Assembly (NCBI GenBank): GCA_019454045.1
Contig: SKCR01015038.1
Coordinates: 1 to 64,000, forward strand
Reading direction: 5' to 3'
Length of the DNA stretch: 64,000 nt
DNA from: Zanthoxylum bungeanum
Lineage: Eukaryota > Streptophyta > Magnoliopsida > Sapindales > Rutaceae
Part shown: one piece after another, positions 23,366 through 34,682 of the stretch
How positions within the stretch are numbered: position 1 is the first letter of the stretch
Layout of the letters: each line of letters begins with the position of its first letter
Program-made: the position numbers and the translations under genes
The notes under the pieces: model-generated
The model's database searches: none
Seen by the model: only the letters and a program-made list of their open reading frames with translations
What the model was told of the DNA's origin: nothing

Positions 23366-23922
23366 TGTTGGGTTTCTCTAAGGTCCCAAGGATCAATTTA
23401 AGCATAGAAACATCATGTGAATACAACAAGGAAGTTGCAGAATACTTACATTGAGCGGTTGAGCGATGCGAGGAACAACAAAACTTCAAGCTCCCCTTCA
23501 TGGCTTTCACGGCAGTGGACTGTTTTTGCTCTCCAAATTTCGGCCATCTTGGTCCACCAAGCTCCAAGCTTTTGTGTTGTGATTCCAAGCTCACAAGTGC
23601 GGTTCCCTATCACCTTTGTATGTCCTCATTTGTGTGCTAGCACTTGGTAATTTTTGCCACATAAATCACCATGTTGCTCCCTCTTCATTCTCGGCAGAAA
23701 CCAGAAAAATTGGAAGAAGAAATGCCCCTTGGGCGTGAGCAAGGGAAGAGGAAAGAGAGAGGAAAAAATGTTAAGTGTTTGGTTGTTGGAAATAAAGTGT
23801 ATCTAATACACAAAAAAAGAAAAGTCAAATACCAAATTCAAAATTTTGGTAAATGCCATTTAAGCCAACCAACAACTCATATCAATCACTCAATCAAGTG
23901 ACTAGTTATCACATCACTCAAA

Positions 23923-23980
23923 GTGACAAGTGAATTGACGCTTGATGTGACTAGTGATTTGACGTTTGATGTGACTTGTG
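23923..23980 (-). promoter_or_regulatory. 24-bp TGACG repeats in the G 3' LTR
   Basis: Units at 23923-23946 and 23947-23970 follow GTGACWWGTGAWTTGACGYTTGAT with a partial third. The TGACG cores suggest a bZIP-responsive enhancer; this is motif-based inference. Confidence 0.5.
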
Positions 23981-24036
23981 GGCCGCACTTTAATTCGCAA
24001 TGCGAGTGCGCCCGCAAACACACCCGGGCTCGGGTT

Positions 24037-24353
24037 CGCTAATTCCAAATTAACGAATTTTCCGTTACGACGAAATTAAATCTAATTTAATTAAATAATT
24101 TTGCCTAGCAAAATTACTATTCACGTCGCTAACGAATTAATTCTAAATTAACTCGTTCGCCCGAATTAAATTCTAAATTTAATTCCGCGTCGAAATCAAA
24201 TTTCGTATAATATATCGAATATATTATTTTATCGATTAATTCCAAATTAATCGTTCTCTCTCTTTTAATTAATATTTTATCCCATATAAAATATCTCCGC
24301 AATTAATCCCAGATTAATTTTCTCTCTCATCATTAATTAATCCCAGATTAATA
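24037..24353 (-). repeat. Palindrome ladder in the G 3' LTR
   Basis: Consecutive palindromes with CCA/CTA centres on this strand, for example GATTAATT-CCA-AATTAATC, TTTTATC-CCA-TATAAAA and TTAATC-CCA-GATTAA. Confidence 0.8.
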
Positions 24354-25390
24354 AAGTGCGAGTCATACGTCATCGGTGAATCTTCGGGAAGCGACCCATG
24401 AGATCCTCGGATATATTGGCAGTAAATCTGGTCGTCAGACTATCCGAACACGTACGTACCTAGTACTACGTTTGTACCGATTTACAAGACAAGGTTGGCT
24501 TCTAGCAAAGCACCATGCCTACCCAATTCTCCAGAAATATCCTTACAAGAATATGTGATCTATATCAGGCATAGTATACTTAGTTTTGCGTATTTCGATC
24601 TAGCATCAGATGTCACGTGCTAGGCCTGGGGCTGGAAATGTGACTGCCCCGTACGAAGCACATATCGGATCACTGGTAACTAGCCTCTATAATCGGATAA
24701 ACATGACCTATTCATTTTATCCCGATGACTGCAGTACATAAGAGAACCAGTTCCGTATCCTACGTGATCATCATCTCCAGTATGACTGGAGTGATACTTC
24801 CATCTCGACATCATACCCAATACACAAAGATTCTCAATATACCCAGAAGAGGCGTACACAGAACCTGTTGAAGCCCTGGACGACCAAAACCAAAGTACAT
24901 TGATTGTCGCCAGTATTAACGGTGCAAGTTTTAGGTTAAGACCAAATACACCTACCCTGATTCAGACTTCCATAGACACATAGTCATACTACCAATGGAA
25001 TTCCGAGGGGTCTCTCCGGAGCGAAGCTGTTTCCCGTACCATCGGTAAACACAACCTCCTATTACACTTGCATGAGTATCCTATACCCAAATATATGAGA
25101 ACTATACCGTTATGCACTCACAACGCGAACAAATGTAATACTAGTCTTTTACGCATTATCGATGTCCAATCTCGATAATACTATGACTAGGGATATTTAA
25201 TGATTAAACCTTCGTGGATTGATACTGTCTCATATCATCTCAATCCGGAACTAATCATATGGACCTTTCATCATTTATACATCTTGGTGATCTAATCACA
25301 AATGATAAAAGAGCAATTTCCTTTGTCACATAGTTAATTTGTATAACAACACCATGATCTGTACAAATAGTGACGCTATGGGTCATAATT

Positions 25391-25880
25391 TTAACCTTAT
25401 CATGTCCAACAAAATTTGGTTTCTCCGTTCAGACACACCGTCAAACTGACGTGTTCCGGGAGGAGTCCTCATTGAAAGAATACTATACTCTTTCAAGTAT
25501 AGGAGAAACTTATTGCTTAAGTATTTTCATCATGGTCTAACCGTGATGTTTAATACTTTAGCCGATCTATTTGTTAACTTCGTGTCGAAACTCTTTGAAT
25601 TCATCAAAAGTTTCTGATTCGTGTTTCAAGAGAAACACATAACCATAACGCGATGCCACATCCGTAAAGGTCACGAAATATTCATATCCACCTCTAGCCT
25701 AGCTAGATATGGGCCCACTTACGTCACTATGAACAATGGCTAACAGATCGGTGGCACTTACACTTTTACCAAGTAAAGGTGTTTCAGGCACTTTGCCTAA
25801 TAAACTAGATTCGTAGACTTTATTTGATTAGAATCAAATTTGTCCTATTACCCACTCTTCGAAAGTGTGGATATACGAGT
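25391..25880 (-). pseudogene. Integrase fragment of G
   Basis: Aligns with the integrase region of C (48390-48880), starting at AACCTTATCATGTCCAAC and ending at the ATATACGAGTC segment. It covers the part encoding LLDMIRL and the HSDVSGP-like core. Deletions bound both sides. It is short and frame-broken. Confidence 0.75.
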
Positions 25881-26652
25881 CCAATGGGCTTTTAATTAAT
25901 TTCTTAAGGCATGGACTTTTGGTCAACATAGGTCAAACCCAATTACCAAAGCCCATTTAAGGAATCACCCTTATTTGCCAAGAAACCAATTTAGGCCCAT
26001 TAGGCCCAATTATAATTAAAGGTCCATTAAGTTATAATTGGACTTTATGGATATGGTTTTGGGCCCAATTGGATCCAACCAATTTAGCCTAAACCCATCT
26101 TGGTACAACCAAGCCCATTAAGCCCAATTACCACTTTCAAGCCCAATTCCAAATTTGGCCCAACATAATTAAATTCCAAAAATTCCAATTTCACAATTTA
26201 ATTACTCAAAGTGTATTCCATAATTAATTACCCAAATTAACATTTCCAAAACACAAATTTGTACAATTAATTATGCTCATCATGATCAAAACATGTCCAA
26301 CACATTTTAATCAAAAATCAAACCCATTTCATGCTTCACATGTCTCGGCATTTTGGGGATTTACATGTCCAATTCGATTTCAATCAAATTAAATCCAAAA
26401 TCAATATTACCCAATTGATTTCAAGTCATCCAATGAATCAAAAATAAAAAATACCAAGACATTTAGGGCAAAGTCATTCTCGGCCAAGCCTAGAATTTTG
26501 GGGAAAAATGATCCAATCCAATTTTCATGAAATTGATCCAATACAACTTCAATTAAACATCATTTAAGCATACTCAATCAAGTAATTTTATCAAATCATG
26601 CTCAAAATCAATTTACCGAATTTTAACCCTAAAAAGTTTCACGCTCAATATT
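25881..26652 (-). other. Leader fragment of G
   Basis: Non-coding, and matches the 5' part of the leaders of B, C and D. It is rich in GGGCC/GGCCC and AAGCCCA motifs (25880-26160) followed by AT-rich sequence. No gene. Confidence 0.75.
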
Positions 26653-26667
26653 GGCTCAAGATACCAT
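26653..26667 (-). promoter_or_regulatory. Primer-binding site of G
   Basis: On the minus strand ATGGTATCTTGAGCC follows the LTR end CCCAACA. It is identical to B (39543-39557) and differs from the ATGGTATCAGAGC of C. Confidence 0.85.
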
Positions 26668-28319
26668 TGTTGGGTTTCTCTAAGGTCCCAAGGATCAATT
26701 TAAGCATAGAAACATCATGTGAATACAACAAGGAAGTTGCAGAATACTTACATTGAGCGGTTGAGCGATGCGAGGAACAACAAAACTTCAAGCTCCCCTT
26801 CATGGCTTTCACGGCAGTGGACTGTTTTTGCTCTCCAAATTTCTGCCATCTTGGTGCTCCAAGCTCCAAGCTTTTGTGTTGTGATTCCAAGCTCACAAGT
26901 ACGGTTCCCTATCACCTTTGTATGTCCTCATTTGTGTGCTAGCGCTTGGTAATTTTTGCCACAAAAATCACCATGTTACTCCTCATCATTCTCGGCAGAA
27001 ACCAGAAAAATTGGAAGAAGAAATGCCCATTGGGCGTGAGCAAGAGAAGAGGAAAGAGAGGAAAAAATGTTAAGTGTTTGGTTGTTGGAAATAAAGTGTA
27101 TCTAATACACAAAAAAGAAAAGTCAAATACCAAATTCAAAATTTTGGTAAATGCCATTTAAGCCAACCAACAACTCACATCAATCACTCAATCAAGTGAC
27201 TAGTTATCACATCACTCAAAGTGACAAGTGAATTGACGCTTGATGTGACTAGTGATTTGACGCTTGATGTGACTTGTGGGCCGCACTTTAGTTCGCAATG
27301 CGAGTGCTCCCATAACACACCCGGGCTCGGGTTCGCTAATTCCAAATTAACGGATTTTCCATTGCGACGAAATTAAATCTAATTTAATTAAATAATTTTG
27401 CCTAGTAAAATTACTATTCATGTCGCTAGCAAATTAATTCTAAATTAACTCGTTGGCCCGAATTAAATTCTAAATTTAATTCCGCGTCGAAATCCAATTT
27501 CGTATAATATATCGAATATATTATTTTATCGATTAATTTCAAATTAATTGTTCTCTCTCTTTTAATTAATATTTTATCCCATATAAAATATCTCTGGTAA
27601 CTAGTCTCTATAATCGGATAATCATGACCTAGTCATATTATCCCGATGACTGCAGTACATAAGAGAACCAGTTCCGTATCCTACGTGATCGTCATCTCCA
27701 CTATGACTGGAGTGATACTTCCATCTCGACATCACACCCAATACACTATGATTCTCAATATACCCAGAAGAGGCGTACACAGAACCTGTTAAAGCCCTGG
27801 ACGACCAAAACCAAAGTACATTGAGTGTCGCAAGTATTAGCGGTGCAAGTCTCAGGTTAATACCAAATACACCTACCCTGATTCGGACTTCCATAGACAC
27901 ATAGTCATACTACCAATGGAATTCCGAGGGGTCTATCCAGAGCGAAGCTGTTTCCCGTACCATCGGTAAACACAACCTCCTATTACTCTTGCATGAGTAT
28001 CCTATTCCCAAATATATGAGAACTATGCCGTTATGCCCTCACAACGCACACAAGTGTAATACTAGTCTTTTACGCATTATCGATGTCCAATCTCGATAAT
28101 ACTCTGACTAGGGATATTTAATGATTAAACCTTCGTGGATAGATATTGTCTCATATCATCTCAATCCGGAACTAATCATATGGACCTTTCATCATTTATA
28201 CATCTTGGTGATCTAATCACAAATGATAAAAGAGCAATTTCCTTTGTCACATAGTTAATTTGTACAACAACACCATGATCTATACAAATAGTGACGCTAT
28301 GGGTCATAATTGTCCAACA
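26668..28319 (-). repeat. 5' LTR of G, with U3 deletion
   Basis: TGTTGGGTTTC at the lower edge and GTCCAACA at the upper edge. It is 1652 bp long because about 375 bp (equivalent to 24301-24675) is missing at about 27594. It carries an open frame of 92 codons (27622-27900, minus) that is also open in other family A LTRs. Confidence 0.9.
27334..27593 (-). repeat. Palindrome ladder in the G 5' LTR, cut at one end
   Basis: Same order of palindromes as at 24037-24353. The last units (TTAATC-CCA-GATTAA) were removed by the U3 deletion. Confidence 0.8.
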
Positions 28320-28324
28320 TCCCT
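28320..28324. repeat. Target-site duplication of G, right (TCCCT)
   Basis: Matches 23361-23365. Confidence 0.93.
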
Positions 28325-28671
28325 TAGTCTTCAAATCAGGCTCCAAGGTGGTGTTGCCTCCTTTTGCGACTCTGATGCTCAAAATTAAGACAATTGAAAT
28401 TTTACATTGGAAAATAAAAATACAACAATTATAAACAATGGTCTTATGGCCTTACAACCCAAAATCAAGACCAACATAAAAATATGAGCCGGAAAAATTT
28501 ATGACCAATGTAAAATCCATTCATCACATGAAAAAAACAATAACCATTCATCATATGAATATTATTTTATGTCTACTTATCTATACATGCATATCAATAT
28601 TTATAACTAATATAAATATATTAAAATATAAACTTTAAATGAAAAAGAGGAGGGTTAATAATACTTTTCAA
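28325..28671 (-). other. Leader of H, LTR-proximal part
   Basis: Collinear with 8446-8790 of K. Non-coding. Confidence 0.75.
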
Positions 28672-28690
28672 CCTTGCTCTCGATGCCAAT
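28672..28690 (-). promoter_or_regulatory. Primer-binding site of H
   Basis: Minus strand ATTGGCATCGAGAGCAAGG directly follows the LTR end CCTACA. Confidence 0.8.
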
Positions 28691-30752
28691 TGTAGGAAAC
28701 GCCTTCCTTGCGCAGCAGAAGCACGTTAAGAACACAGATCAGACTTGAAAATATTTTTTGCCCTTCCCTTAGAGTGGCCGAATACAACCAATACCACCAT
28801 TGAAATTTTTATTTTGTTTTAGATAAAATTCCAGCCCCAAAACAGCCCCTGAAATGCGTGGACAATGGGTGTGTTTCAGTTCTAATTTTTCACTTGAAAA
28901 TAGCCCCAACACAGCCCCAAAACACCAATATATGTTCTCCAAAAATTCTGGATTAAAACGAAACCAAACTATGTTCCATTTTACCAAATAAGGGGCGGCA
29001 GTGAGCAAACATAAGCCTCACTGCCGAGTACCAAACATGAAAAAAGATGAAGATGATTATTTGTTCGACACCATAAAGTCTTCCGAGCTATATCTCATTA
29101 CCAACGGAAACTAATGTGGGCTACACTCACAATATTAAATCCCTAAAGGTTTTAGAGATGGAATCACACTTGTATTTCTATTTTATTTTCTTATTATTTT
29201 TCTTTTTCTTTTCTCAACACTTTGAGAGAATTGGAGTAGAAGAAGAGGGAGGTTAGGGTTGCATAAGAGATTATCGCAAAAAAAAAATATTATTTCTTTT
29301 ATACTTAGGTTATTTTGTTTCCAAAAACAAAAGAAACCTTCTATTTTCTCCAAGTGTAAAAATCGACCAAGGCATGTGAAAATTAGAATTTTTTGTAACA
29401 TCAACATTAACTTTCCATAATGGAAATAATGTTATAAAAATAAAAGATTAATTCCTATTAAAAGAGTTGTAATTTCCAAATAAAGTCCAAGGGTTTCCAA
29501 ACCCAAAATTTGGAATTTACACAATTAACCTTTTACTTATTTATATGATATATAATTAAATGCCAAGTGTTTAATTATCATATAATTACAAAAACCATAT
29601 ATTAAACTTTTAACATATAGTTTCAAGTGTGACAAAATAATATTATTAATAATATTAATAATATTTATACATTTATGAGAATATAATTGGACTTCCAATT
29701 ATACTAAATCCGTTATAGTATATCGAGCTAGCACGAGGACCAAATGGACCTACGATTCCGAGCTCTAATAATCTCAAAATATTAATTAAGCTCTTAATTA
29801 AATATTCTGAATTATTAACTTCGGGTTATTCCACTAAAAACCCGAAGCTGTAATCTCGTTACCGTATATAGTATATTAAGCAGAACCAAGTCGGTGTCCA
29901 TCGATATAGTCACTACATATAGATTAACCCTTCACGAGTATCTCGTAATTAGAGCTGGGTCATAATGTCTGTTATACCCCTCTAATTATTTTTACCTTAA
30001 GTACTATTGATTCTCTATTGAACGATTTATTCATAATCATTATGAATTTTAATCTTTCTATTCGTAATCGAAAGACTTGAGCGCTCTAACCGTTCAAGTA
30101 CTGAATCAGCCCTTAAGGAAGATACTCCTCTACTTCTCGCAAGAAGGAGTGAACTTCATGTCTATGTAAAACGTCCCCAGCTACATACCAGACCATGCTC
30201 CCAAAGTACGTGGCTATTGGTCGGGACTGCTACACCAACCTCACCTTTGTAAATCAAAGGACATAGCCTGCAATGCAGGAGTTCGTAGTACACTCAGGAT
30301 TAAGATCAATCCATATATGACCATCTAGTAGATCGAAATGAATTTCTTTACTTAACAGATATTATAAGAAATATATGTCTATCTGGGTGTAGTCCTATAT
30401 GATCACATCATACAAGGTGCCTTCATTCTCATATCTCCACATGGACGATCTCGGATCAAGGTCATCATACTATTATAGAATGGACCGCAGCTATAGATAA
30501 ATCACAACCAAAGTACCCGTTTTGTTTGCTCTCTATGGACTATTTTAGATTACCAACTTCAGACTTAAATCTTCTTGTGTATGACACTCATACACTAAGT
30601 ATGAAGGCACATATGTAATCTAGGGTAACCAAGATAATTTACAATATGCGAAATTTAAACAAACACTTTGATAGATGAATAATGCATCATTTTATTTCAA
30701 AACATATAAAACCGTTTATATTACATGAAGCTCTAGGGCATATATCCCAACA
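28691..30752 (-). repeat. 5' LTR of H
   Basis: LTR of 2062 bp, TGTTGGGATATATGCCC to CCTACA on the minus strand. It is homologous to the K LTR over its length. A TATA box is at 29296-29303. The outer flank at 30753 is TTTTT. Confidence 0.87.
29296..29303 (-). promoter_or_regulatory. TATA box of the H LTR
   Basis: Minus strand TATAAAAG, same context and LTR position as in K (7726-7733). Confidence 0.65.
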
Positions 30753-32652
30753 TTTTTTATGTTGATTTTGCTTGGTTATCATTTCTCCAACTGAAGTTTG
30801 GACGGTTTCTCCAACCAAAATTGTAGGTTTGAAAGTACGGGTTGGGATTTGGTCTCTTAAAGGTGTTTATGGAACTGACTTGGTCATGAAGACATTCTTA
30901 CAAAGCTGGCAAGGTTGGGAAAGTTTGTGTGACATGTTTATTTGAATTACAGATATGACATGTAACTTCTTGAATTTACTTGACATGATCATTTTTCCTC
31001 ATTTCTAATGTCTCCATAATTTTTCTTGTTTTGCATTTTAGTATAATCTTGTTCAAAATAAGTCAAGATCAAATCCAATCAACACCAAATTAAATATGCA
31101 TCATATATACATCATTATACAACACATATATGAAAAACCCGAAATTTGGAAAGGGTTAAGAACCCTAATTTTACAAGTTCTTCAAATTGAATAAATTACA
31201 CCAAAGTAAACAAATCCAACATTTCAATCAAGTCTCTACCACACCAAACAAGTCTCACCACTTTGAAAAAACTCACGAAAAATTCTAGGTCATCAATGAG
31301 TGGGCAAACAACTCTAGAATGACAACTTGATCATCAAATGATCAAAAGAGAGCTTATGAACTTATTTCAAGCTTTCTTTATTTTCACACATGCTAATATC
31401 TTTCAAACAAGTTTCCAATAATTTAATTACAAACTAAGAAAGTAGAGACATCATCCTAGAAAAACAAGTTGAAGCCAAGAATAATAGAAACAATTTCTAA
31501 GTTGAAGAGTATAAGAAATACTTACAAATCTTGAGATTTAACTTAAGTTTTTTCTTTGTTCTTCAACCTCTTTTCTCTCAAACTTTCTTTGTTATATGTT
31601 TTGGTGGCTTAACCTAATGAAAGAAAATGAAACAAAAACAATATATACTCCCTCATCCTTGGTCGAATTTTCGAATCTAGATATTTTGCTTTTTGTTTCA
31701 ATTTAATAAGATTAGTTTACTTGTTGTAATTGATCACTACAACATTTAATGTATTACAACAAGTCAAACCAATCAAATTAAGCCATTTCCTAATTTAATC
31801 ATAACTAAAGATATTTATATTTTTAATTACTTTAATTATTTAACAATTAAATATTTAAATAATTATTTAAATATAAATATTTTAAATATATGTATTATAT
31901 TTACTTTAAATAATTCAAATACATATATGTTAATGATATATGTCAAATATCACAATTTGAAATTTAATTAATGTGTATTTAATAAAATCATTCATTAAAT
32001 ACAGATACATATTAATTAGGAAATGACTATTAGGTCCATTTGCGTGTATCTTTCGTTTAACAGTTAAATGATTTATAAATAATCAATATTATTCATAAAA
32101 ATTGTCCCAGTGATCTACAAGTATATTTCATTAGTGAGACTCTCTAGGTTCAGACATATTCGTCACGAAATCTAATTTCGTGTCCATAATCTACCCACTC
32201 GTAAATTATGACGAACACAGATAAACTCACTGAACCATACAGGTCGAGGTCATCGTATACGTTTAATCCCTCTGTCACAGGTATCCGGATTATTCCAGAG
32301 ATATAGATATTAATGTCAAATCTCTATAGATATAACCGCGTCGACGTTTCTATTAGCAATCTCTAATAACACTTAGAACTCGATTCTACAGTGTACCACG
32401 TGCCCATGGATTTAACAGATTGCTAATTCCATATTGAATACCTATGCTCTGTACATAGAACTGACATATTATTTCTTGACACACACAGGATATCCTGAAC
32501 ATAAGTCCTCACCCAACAAACATGCGGAGGTCTGATCTAAATAGATTAGTGATGTGAATGTCATCAAAGTGTGGAGGATATCTCATATATCCACAATGGT
32601 ATCTCAAGTCAAAGAATCACTATGCTACTCAACCTGAGAAGATTCTTATTGA
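30753..32652 (-). repeat. Repeat L, minus copy
   Basis: Reverse-complement homologue of 5317-6291 over about 31270-32230, extending further on both sides. A TATA-like motif is at 31641-31649 and a GTAAGT donor-like motif near 31525 (minus). No reading frame of note. It is cut by H at 30752 and by D at 32653. The part from 30753 to about 31270 has no partner in the window and nothing recognisable. Confidence 0.65.
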
Positions 32653-34669
32653 CGTTGGTGTGCCAACCTGTGAGTGTTCCTAGAACATGCCAAGATCGTC
32701 TAAGAGTGATTTGTGTGTGAATAAAATCAAAAGAGTTACCGAAAATACTCACATTGATCGGATGAGTTCAAAACTTTTATGCATTTTGGTGGAAGCTCCA
32801 AGTCCTTCTTAAGTGTTTCCAACACTTGGGTGAGTTTCCCTATCACCTTGATTCACTTCTTATGTGCTAGCAAGAACAAAAATTGAAAGAAAAATTCTCC
32901 CTCCAAGGAAGCAAAGTGTTCAGCCATGGTGGGAGAATGAGAGAAGATGAAGTTTTCTTTGTATTTTGTTTCTAAAAAATATAATACACAAGTCAAAGTC
33001 ACTTAATTTTTGTATATCCTTTTTCAAAAAAGAAATACAAAGTGTGTTGTGTAAGTTACCATAATTACACTCAACCACTTCCATCAACAAAAAGTGACAA
33101 GTGATGTAAGTTGGTGGGACCCACTTTAAATTCAAAATTCAAGTGGTTTCCTCAACACACTTCGGGCTCGGTTTCGTTTAATCTGATTAAACGAATTTTC
33201 CGTCGCAACGTAATTAAATCTAATTTAATTAAACAATAATGCCTAGAAATATTATTACGGAAGTCGCTCGCGAATTAATTCCAAATTAATTCGTTCGCTT
33301 TTATTAAAATCCAATTTTAATTCCATATTGAAATCTAATTTCAATTAATATATCTAATATATTATTTTAGCCCAATTAAATAAATTAAATTGAAAAATCC
33401 AATTTAACTGTTAAATTTATTTTGTCGATTAATTCCAAATTAATCGCGTTCTCTCTTCTCGATGAATTTAATCTCAGATAAGTCTCGTCGGAATTAATCC
33501 CAGATTAATTCTTTCTCTTTTAATTAATCTCAGATTAATTTATTACCGTAATTAATCCCAGATTAATTTTCTCTTTCATAATTATCCCAGATTAATTTTC
33601 TCTTATAATTAATCCTAGATTAATTTTCTGTTCGAGTCAAATCTCATCGGTGAATCTTCGGGAAGCGACCCAAGAGATCCCTGGATATGTTGGCAGTAAA
33701 TACGGACATCGGACTATCCGAATACGTGCGTACCCAGTACCACGTTCTTACCGATTTACAAGACATGGTTGGCTTCTAGCAAAGCACCGTGCCTACCCAA
33801 TTCTCTAGAAATATTTTGTAAAGGAATATGTAATCTTTGTCAGGCGTAGCATACATAGTATTGTGTATAACGATCCAGTATTGATATCACATGCTAGGCC
33901 TAGGGCTGGAATTGTGTCTGCCCCGTACGAAGCATATATCGGATCTCTGGTAACTAGTCTCTATAATTGAATAATCATGACCTAGTCATATTATCCCGAT
34001 GACTGCAGTACTAAAGAGTACTAGTTACGTATCATGCGTGATCATCATCTCCATATGACTGAAGTGATACTTCCATCTTGACATCACACCGAATACACTA
34101 CGATTCTCAGTATACCTAGAAGAGGCGTACACAGAACCTGTTAAACCCTCGGACGACCAAAACCAAAGTATACTGATTGTCGCAAGTATTAGCGATGCAA
34201 GTCTCAAGTTAAGACCAAATACACCTACCCTGATTCGGATTCCCATAGACAAATAGTCATACTACCAATGGGATTCTGAGGGGTCTATCTAGAGTGAAGC
34301 TATTTTTATACCATCGGTAAACAGAACCTCCTATTACACTTGCATGAGTATCCAATACCCAAATATATGAGAACTATGTCGTTACACTTCCATAACACAC
34401 ACAAGTGTAATACTAGCCTATTCCGCATTATCGATGTCCAGTCTCGATAATACTACGACTATGGATATTTATTGATTAAACCTTTGTGGATTAATATTGT
34501 CTCATATCTTATTAATCCGGTACTAATCATATGGACTTTTATCATTTATAAATCCAGGTAATCCAATTACAAATGATAAAAGAGCAATTTCCTTTGTCAC
34601 ATAGTTAATTTGTACAACAACATCATGTTATGTACAAATAGTGATGCTATGGGTCATAATTATCCAACA
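32653..34669 (-). repeat. 3' LTR of D
   Basis: LTR of 2017 bp. The lower edge reads CGTTGGTG (TG mutated to CG) and the upper edge ATTATCCAACA next to the polypurine tract. It is the most diverged family A LTR here. Its palindrome ladder is longer than in the others. Confidence 0.85.
33175..33625 (-). repeat. Expanded palindrome ladder in the D LTR
   Basis: About a dozen palindromes in a row, centres CCA, CTA or TCA. Examples: GAATTAATT-CCA-AATTAATT, TAATATAT-CTA-ATATATTA, then five AATTAATC-CYA-GATTAATT type units between 33505 and 33625, spaced by CT-rich links (one is shortened). Confidence 0.85.
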
Positions 34670-34682
34670 ATCTCCCACTTGG
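34670..34682 (-). promoter_or_regulatory. Polypurine tract of D
   Basis: Minus strand CCAAGTGGGAGAT directly before the LTR. Confidence 0.88.

Larger units (their letters stand above)
23366..25390 (-). repeat. 3' LTR of G, end truncated
   Basis: Begins (lower-coordinate edge) TGTTGGGTTTCTCTAAGG and runs to GGGTCATAATT at 25390, where GTCCAACA is missing and pol sequence follows. It contains the palindrome ladder and the 24-bp TGACG repeats. Confidence 0.88.
23366..28319 (-). mobile_element. G: internally deleted family A copia element
   Basis: Two family A LTRs in minus orientation enclose only about 1.3 kb. One deletion removed the sequence between the 3' LTR end and integrase (RT, RNase H, polypurine tract). 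A second joined integrase to the middle of the leader near 25880. The 5' LTR has lost about 375 bp of U3. TCCCT duplications flank it. By eye the LTRs remain very similar outside the deletion. Confidence 0.92.
17605..30752 (-). mobile_element. Ty1/copia element H, inverted relative of K
   Basis: Minus-strand element: 5' LTR 28691-30752, primer-binding site 28672-28690, leader (interrupted by G), gag from 22078, pol to 17605. It is truncated inside RNase H, where it joins the end of K tail to tail, so no 3' LTR exists. It keeps RT, which K lost, and carries a hAT-like insertion absent from K. The two are clearly homologous but well diverged. Confidence 0.85.
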
